Source of the DNA: Cyclostephanos tholiformis
Taxonomy: Eukaryota; Bacillariophyta; Thalassiosirophyceae; Thalassiosirales; Thalassiosiraceae
Assembly (NCBI GenBank): GCA_036939975.1
Contig: JALLPB010001133.1
Span: forward strand, 1 to 11,725
Direction: 5' to 3'
Length of the DNA stretch: 11,725 bases
Position numbers and translations under genes: made by a program
Shown here: piece after piece, positions 8,501-11,725 of the stretch
How positions within the stretch are numbered: position 1 is the first letter of the stretch
Layout: each line of letters opens with the position of its first letter
Notes under the pieces: generated by a model
The model's database searches: none
The model's input: only the letters and a program-made list of their open reading frames with translations
What the model was told of the DNA's origin: nothing

Positions 8501-10094
8501 GTTGATCATGAAGTTGAATACTCACTCATAAAGTTCGAGATCGACGGTCAACGGCGTCAATTAGAAACTGCTGTGGCGGAACGAAGTAAATTGATAGCAG
8601 ATATCGGTGATGTAACCTGCTCAGAAGAATTGGAAGCGATGAACGTCACAATTTGCTCATTAAGGACCACGGTGCATGATTTGGAAGCCACCGTCAAGAC
8701 AGCTTTCCCTGCGACTGGGGACAGCTCTGAGGCGATGTCTACCTTTCGCTTCTTGGACATGGACAAGTTCAAGGGTCTATCAAAGCACGATGCAACATAT
8801 GTCGTGTCTTACATTTTTGATAAGTGCCTTTTGGCAAAGCGAGAACTGCTTGCTAAGCAAGAAGCTACCACCAAGACAGCAACTGTTACTGAACTAGCAA
8901 AGCAGTACCAGCTAAACGAGAAGGAGATGACCAAAATGAAGATGGAACACGCTACAGCAACTCTCAACTTGCTCCAGTCTACGCAAGATGCGGTTAACTC
9001 TCACATCAAGCGGAATATAAGCGATGGCGAATTTGCGGTTGAGCAGTTAGAAGGCATTCTTAATGCATACCACGCAAGCTGGTCGTCTGCGACCAATGCC
9101 TTGAAGATTCACTTGAGCGAATTACAGAAAAATCACAGTGACCATCAAGCAATGATTGATAATCTGACCAAAGGGATATTGCCTGCTAAAATGAAATTTA
9201 TGTCAAAAACTAAGAAGGCTACCCAACAAGCCTATGATTCTGAAGCGTTTGAGAGTGAAGAATCGTTCATAGAGGAGGGTGATGGTGAGGACAGTGAATA
9301 CGAACCAACTCCCGCAAAATCAAAGAAACAACGGCTATCGCCCCGCCTTTCCAAGAAGAAGCCAATAGAACTCGAATCACCTGCTTCTCCTATTGGAGAA
9401 AACTTCATTGATGAAATGGATTCCATGAAGGTGGGAACTTTGAAGAAGGCCTGCAAGAAGTTAGGAGTACCTGTAACTGGGAAAAAGGCTGATCTGATGC
9501 AGCGTGTGAAAAATCATATTCTAAGTACTAGTGTTCTCAATTCTAGTATGGCATCGCACAAAACTACTGAGGAGGAGAAGAAGGTTAATTTTGAGTGTGA
9601 TATGGCAGTGAACTTAGACATTATACCAATTGATGATAGGACGGAATGCATCAAGAAGCAGCTATGGTGCATAACTGATATACATGCGTCTGATACAACC
9701 AGTCAGTCATCAACGAAAAGTTCAATACTATCCAAACATGACATGATCAATGAGAAGGAGAATAATGGTTCGATAACACCCGGTAAAAGAGCAAGGCTTC
9801 TTGGTTTTGGGAGTTCAAGTCCTCGCGTATTGTCGCCAAAGTCAAGCACTCCGGTTCATCTCAAGCAAACGTAAGTTGCTCCTGTCTCGAGCTATTGTTT
9901 TTAAATGCGTCCTCACGAATATAATCGTGCTGTAAAACCTTGCTTCTTGAAGTATCGCCACTTCAAAGAAGCGACTTATCCCAGATGCTAAGCAATCTCT
10001 CGATGTGACAAAACGAAGTACCACTAAGCGCACAAAAAGGGGCATGAATGACGCCGTGGCAAGAGCGTTAGATAAATGTGGAGATTTACTATAG
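5525..10094 (+). CDS. Kinesin-4-like motor (chromokinesin type) with C-terminal SAP motif, four exons
   Basis: ATP-driven microtubule motor, probably acting on spindle or chromosomes. Exons are 5525-6267, 6396-7000, 7095-9870 and 9953-10094, giving 1421 residues. After a Ser/Asn-rich leader of about 70 residues, the motor domain spans about 71-485: GQTGSGKT (Walker A, 169-176), NSVSSRSH (switch I, 312-319), DLAGSE (switch II, 377-382) and the [15 protein letters not shown] helix. [10 protein letters not shown] and [14 protein letters not shown] match the kinesin-4 (KIF4/KIF21) pattern. The motor has extra loops: poly-Gly near 118-123, Gly/Ser-rich 181-212 after Walker A, and an acidic/Ser loop 333-367 before switch II. 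A long predicted coiled coil follows (about 495-1150), then an acidic patch (1163-1187), a basic NLS-like stretch (1191-1207), a SAP motif (1227-1259), KEN at 1337-1339, several SP/TP sites and a basic tail. The KIF4 Cys-rich region is not seen. Family call is firm; chromosome binding is inferred. It is divergent from the lipase gene. Confidence 0.95.
6268..6395 (+). other. Kinesin intron 1 (128 nt)
   Basis: Donor TTTA|GTGAGT, a T-rich tract at about 6359-6384, and acceptor AATAG|CAAC. Splicing joins TA to C to make Tyr248 and restores [14 protein letters not shown], the standard kinesin motif at this point. Confidence 0.95.
7001..7094 (+). other. Kinesin intron 2 (94 nt)
   Basis: Donor TGGTG|GTGAGT and acceptor AAACAG|GCAAC. 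Splicing makes Gly450 from G+GC and restores [18 protein letters not shown], which is near-invariant among kinesin-4 motors. Confidence 0.96.
9425..9523 (+). other. SAP motif in the kinesin tail (residues 1227-1259)
   Basis: The segment runs [20 protein letters not shown] then [13 protein letters not shown]. It fits the SAP helix-turn-helix pattern: a hydrophobic first helix, a small-residue turn (LGVPVTGKK), then a second amphipathic helix ([11 protein letters not shown]). SAP domains bind AT-rich scaffold-attachment DNA in proteins such as SAF-A and PIAS. It lies between acidic and basic linkers, beyond the coiled coil, where a cargo-binding site is expected. Confidence 0.82.
9871..9952 (+). 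other. Kinesin intron 3 (82 nt) hiding the last exon
   Basis: The donor GTAAGT at 9871 overlaps the in-frame TAA at 9872-9874, and the acceptor is CTTGAAG|TATC. Splicing removes that stop, completes a Thr codon (AC+T) and adds 46 residues before TAG at 10092-10094. The size and consensus fit the other introns in this gene. Confidence 0.8.
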
Positions 10095-10394
10095 CTTAGA
10101 TGTGTGGGAGACATCCTTGTTCGAGATACATAGCTCAACCCAAAATATCAATCAGAACTTCTTTTTATAATATTCTGCTACTCTGTGATAGACATTTAAG
10201 AACGAATGTTTTTTGTCTACTCTGTGATAGACCTTTAAGTTGTCTCTTTATTACACAGTGATTATTCTTCTTTTGTTGTCCTTTTCTTGAGGGCTACAGA
10301 CTGATCCTTTTCGACTTCACGTTGACTCTTCAGAGCCCGATCGTCTCAACAGCCTTATAGATATTAACTCAAAAAGTCAGGTAAGCAAATCTAA
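10095..10394. other. Kinesin 3' flank without a gene
   Basis: AT-richer sequence after the kinesin stop. It should contain the kinesin 3' untranslated region. Apart from the 23-bp direct repeat noted separately, I see no coding or RNA gene signal. Confidence 0.5.
10178..10239. repeat. 23-bp direct repeat pair
   Basis: CTACTCTGTGATAGAC followed by MTTTAAG occurs at 10178-10200 and 10217-10239 with one difference (A or C). The copies are 39 bp apart start to start, about 85-145 nt past the kinesin stop, so they may lie in its 3' untranslated region. Confidence 0.85.
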
Positions 10395-10706
10395 ATATCG
10401 ATTGTTTGACGTGTCCGGCTACATTTGCGGGTTGACCTTTTGGTGCACAATTGACAACATCGATCCCGATGTCCCGTTTGGTCGAGTGATGATGCAGCAA
10501 ATGGATTCTACAAATTGCGAGTCACATATGATGTGAACTGATAAAAAGAAACATCGATTATTCGTCGGGTTGGGCTAGATTGTCGGGGTCCCCTTTTGGT
10601 GCACAATTGACAACGTCGATCCCGATGTCCCGTTTGGTCGAGAGATGATGCAGCAAATGGATGATTACAAATTGCGAGTCACATATGTTATGAACTGATG
10701 AAAAGA
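10395..10706. repeat. Tandem duplication, 156-bp unit, two copies
   Basis: Copy one is about 10395-10550 and copy two about 10551-10706, with a constant 156-bp offset. The core from CCTTTTGGTGCACAATTGAC (10436 and 10592) to the ATGAACTGAT-like end is nearly identical. The first 40 bp of the unit are more diverged. There is no shared open reading frame, so it looks like a non-coding tandem repeat. Confidence 0.88.
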
Positions 10707-10746
10707 ATAATGAAAGTGGCTCAAGTAGCGTCACGTCTTCCTAAGC

Positions 10747-10981
10747 CGGCCAATTCTTTGAGCAGGACGAGGACCGTCTTCGAGAGATTTTGTGGAAGTG
10801 CAATCGTACATGAAACACCTGCAGAATAAGGTTGCGGCACGAATCTACGCTGCTCTCATTCATCTGCTCCCGGTCAATTCCTTGAGCAGGTCGAGGTTTG
10901 CGGTCAAGAGATTTCCATCTACATCGCAATTGTACATGAAATACATGGAATAGGGGTGTGGCACAAATCTGTGATGCTCTC
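10747..10981. repeat. Diverged tandem duplication, 124-bp offset, two copies
   Basis: CAATTCTTTGAGCAGG at 10751 matches CAATTCCTTGAGCAGG at 10875. Later landmarks (TCGAGG/ACGAGG, AGAGATTT, GTACATGAAA, GCACRAATCT, TGCTCTC) keep the 124-bp offset with small gaps. The copies are clearly more diverged than the neighbouring 156-bp repeat. No gene is supported within them. Confidence 0.8.
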
Positions 10982-11168
10982 GCTAATCTACAGTCACTAA
11001 CTCGTCTAAATTGTTGTGACCTCGGGTGGTGGAAAACGGCGGGATGCGGTTGCAGACAGCAGCGGGAGGGTGATGACAGTGGCTACAGACTATACGGCGG
11101 GTGGCTGGGGAGGGGGAGGAAGGTTGGCATAGGTTGGAAAAGGTCTTAAGCAACAACCAGAGTTGAAT
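10982..11168. other. Intergenic stretch, no gene seen
   Basis: A G-rich stretch (about 11021-11145) separates the 124-bp repeat from the GAYCAAGAG cluster. A short frame entering from the repeat reads through here but lacks a proper ATG context and a recognisable domain. Confidence 0.4.
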
Positions 11169-11425
11169 ACAAGATCAAGAGAAAAATATGTGAGCACATG
11201 AATCATGAAACATCATTCTCATGAAAGTTAGAGTTCAGTTTGGGAGACTCCCTCTACAAGATCAAGAGATAAACATTGATGATCAAGAGTGAACAGTGGT
11301 AATGTTGTGCTCCCCCTCATAGACTGCAGTATCAATTTGAGAGTTAAATATTGATGACCAAGAGATAAAGATTAGTGACCAAGGTTCATGACCAAGAGAT
11401 AAAGATTCGTGATCAAGAGATATCA
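11169..11425. repeat. Cluster of seven GAYCAAGAG motif copies
   Basis: GATCAAGAGA or GACCAAGAGA-like copies start at 11173, 11260, 11281, 11356, 11377 (partial), 11390 and 11411. Three extend to GAYCAAGAGATAAASATT (11260, 11356, 11390). Spacing is irregular (13-87 bp), so it is not a simple tandem array. It may be a decayed repeat or part of a transposable element untranslated region. Confidence 0.8.
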
Positions 11426-11725
11426 AGACTTGACAGGGGTAATGGCATTAACATTAGTGGTTCCTCTTCACTAGAATCAGCAGAAATCTGCCTATCATAA
11501 AAACATAAAGAACTTCGTGGGAAATAAAAGAAACTCAAATATAATTAAATGTGCAAAAAGAGCTTGAAGAGAGCTTTTGAATGATGTATAGTTTGCCTAA
11601 GTAAATTTTTACTCTAACATAACAAAACACTAGGTGAAAGCTAGGTGGGCCAAATCCCCACCCCCAACAGGCAGAGAGGCAGACTACATATCGGCAAGAT
11701 GTTCATGCTATTGCGCATGAGCTAC
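11426..11725. other. AT-rich window end, no gene seen
   Basis: There is no convincing open frame. A small inverted repeat GGTGGG...CCCACC lies at about 11644-11663. The last about 60 bases are open in more than one frame, so a gene could begin beyond the window, but nothing supports one here. Confidence 0.4.

Noticed and set aside
9842..10138. 98-residue minus-strand open frame
   Set aside because: Antisense to the kinesin 3' end, where the plus strand has a spliced exon in frame with the motor protein.
10178..10239. CRISPR-like repeat-spacer look
   Set aside because: Only two copies with a 16-bp gap, in a eukaryotic intron-bearing region.
10958..11149. Short frame with a leucine-rich-repeat-like stretch (DALANLQSLTRLNCCDL)
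   Set aside because: Only one repeat-like segment, no ATG at the start, and it begins inside the diverged 124-bp tandem repeat. Chance or a relic is more likely.
11680..11725. Possible start of a coding region or retroelement at the window end
   Set aside because: More than one frame is open over so short a stretch and no motif identifies a protein.

Overview
This is a eukaryotic nuclear window, most likely from a diatom or a close stramenopile relative. The genes are compact with short GT-AG introns (79-128 nt), and coding DNA is rich in TCG, GAC and CGN codons with Asp/Ser/Gly homopolymers. The central lipase has the architecture of the plant/algal SDP1 (sugar-dependent 1) type. The lineage is inferred from gene style and is not proven by any marker.

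Layout. (1) Positions 1-1424 (+): short repeated motifs and a TATA-like box, then an unrecognised acidic, low-complexity protein gene. It is interrupted by an extreme poly-G tract (29 G, an A, 15 G) across which the reading frame shifts. (2) 1425-1774: convergent 3' intergenic space. (3) 5105 down to 1775 (-): a five-exon gene for a membrane-associated patatin-like triacylglycerol lipase (985 aa after splicing) with a C-terminal leucine zipper-like coiled coil. (4) 5106-5524: a 419-bp divergent intergenic region that must hold the promoters of both flanking genes. (5) 5525-10094 (+): a four-exon gene for a 1421-aa kinesin-4-like motor. It has a long coiled-coil stalk, an acidic/basic linker, a SAP-type putative DNA-binding motif, a KEN motif and a short last exon hidden behind a splice donor that overlaps an in-frame stop. 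(6) 10095-11725: AT-richer DNA without a convincing gene but with several repeat families: a 23-bp direct repeat, a 156-bp tandem duplication, a diverged 124-bp tandem duplication and seven dispersed copies of a GAYCAAGAG motif.

The main interest is the kinesin. A kinesin-4-type motor with a SAP motif where animal KIF4 carries its Cys-rich region looks like a chromokinesin with an independently acquired chromatin anchor. It shares its upstream region with a storage-lipid lipase, so co-regulation of the two is possible but is only inference. All splice junctions were built by hand from GT/AG signals, reading frame and family conservation; no search or transcript data were available.
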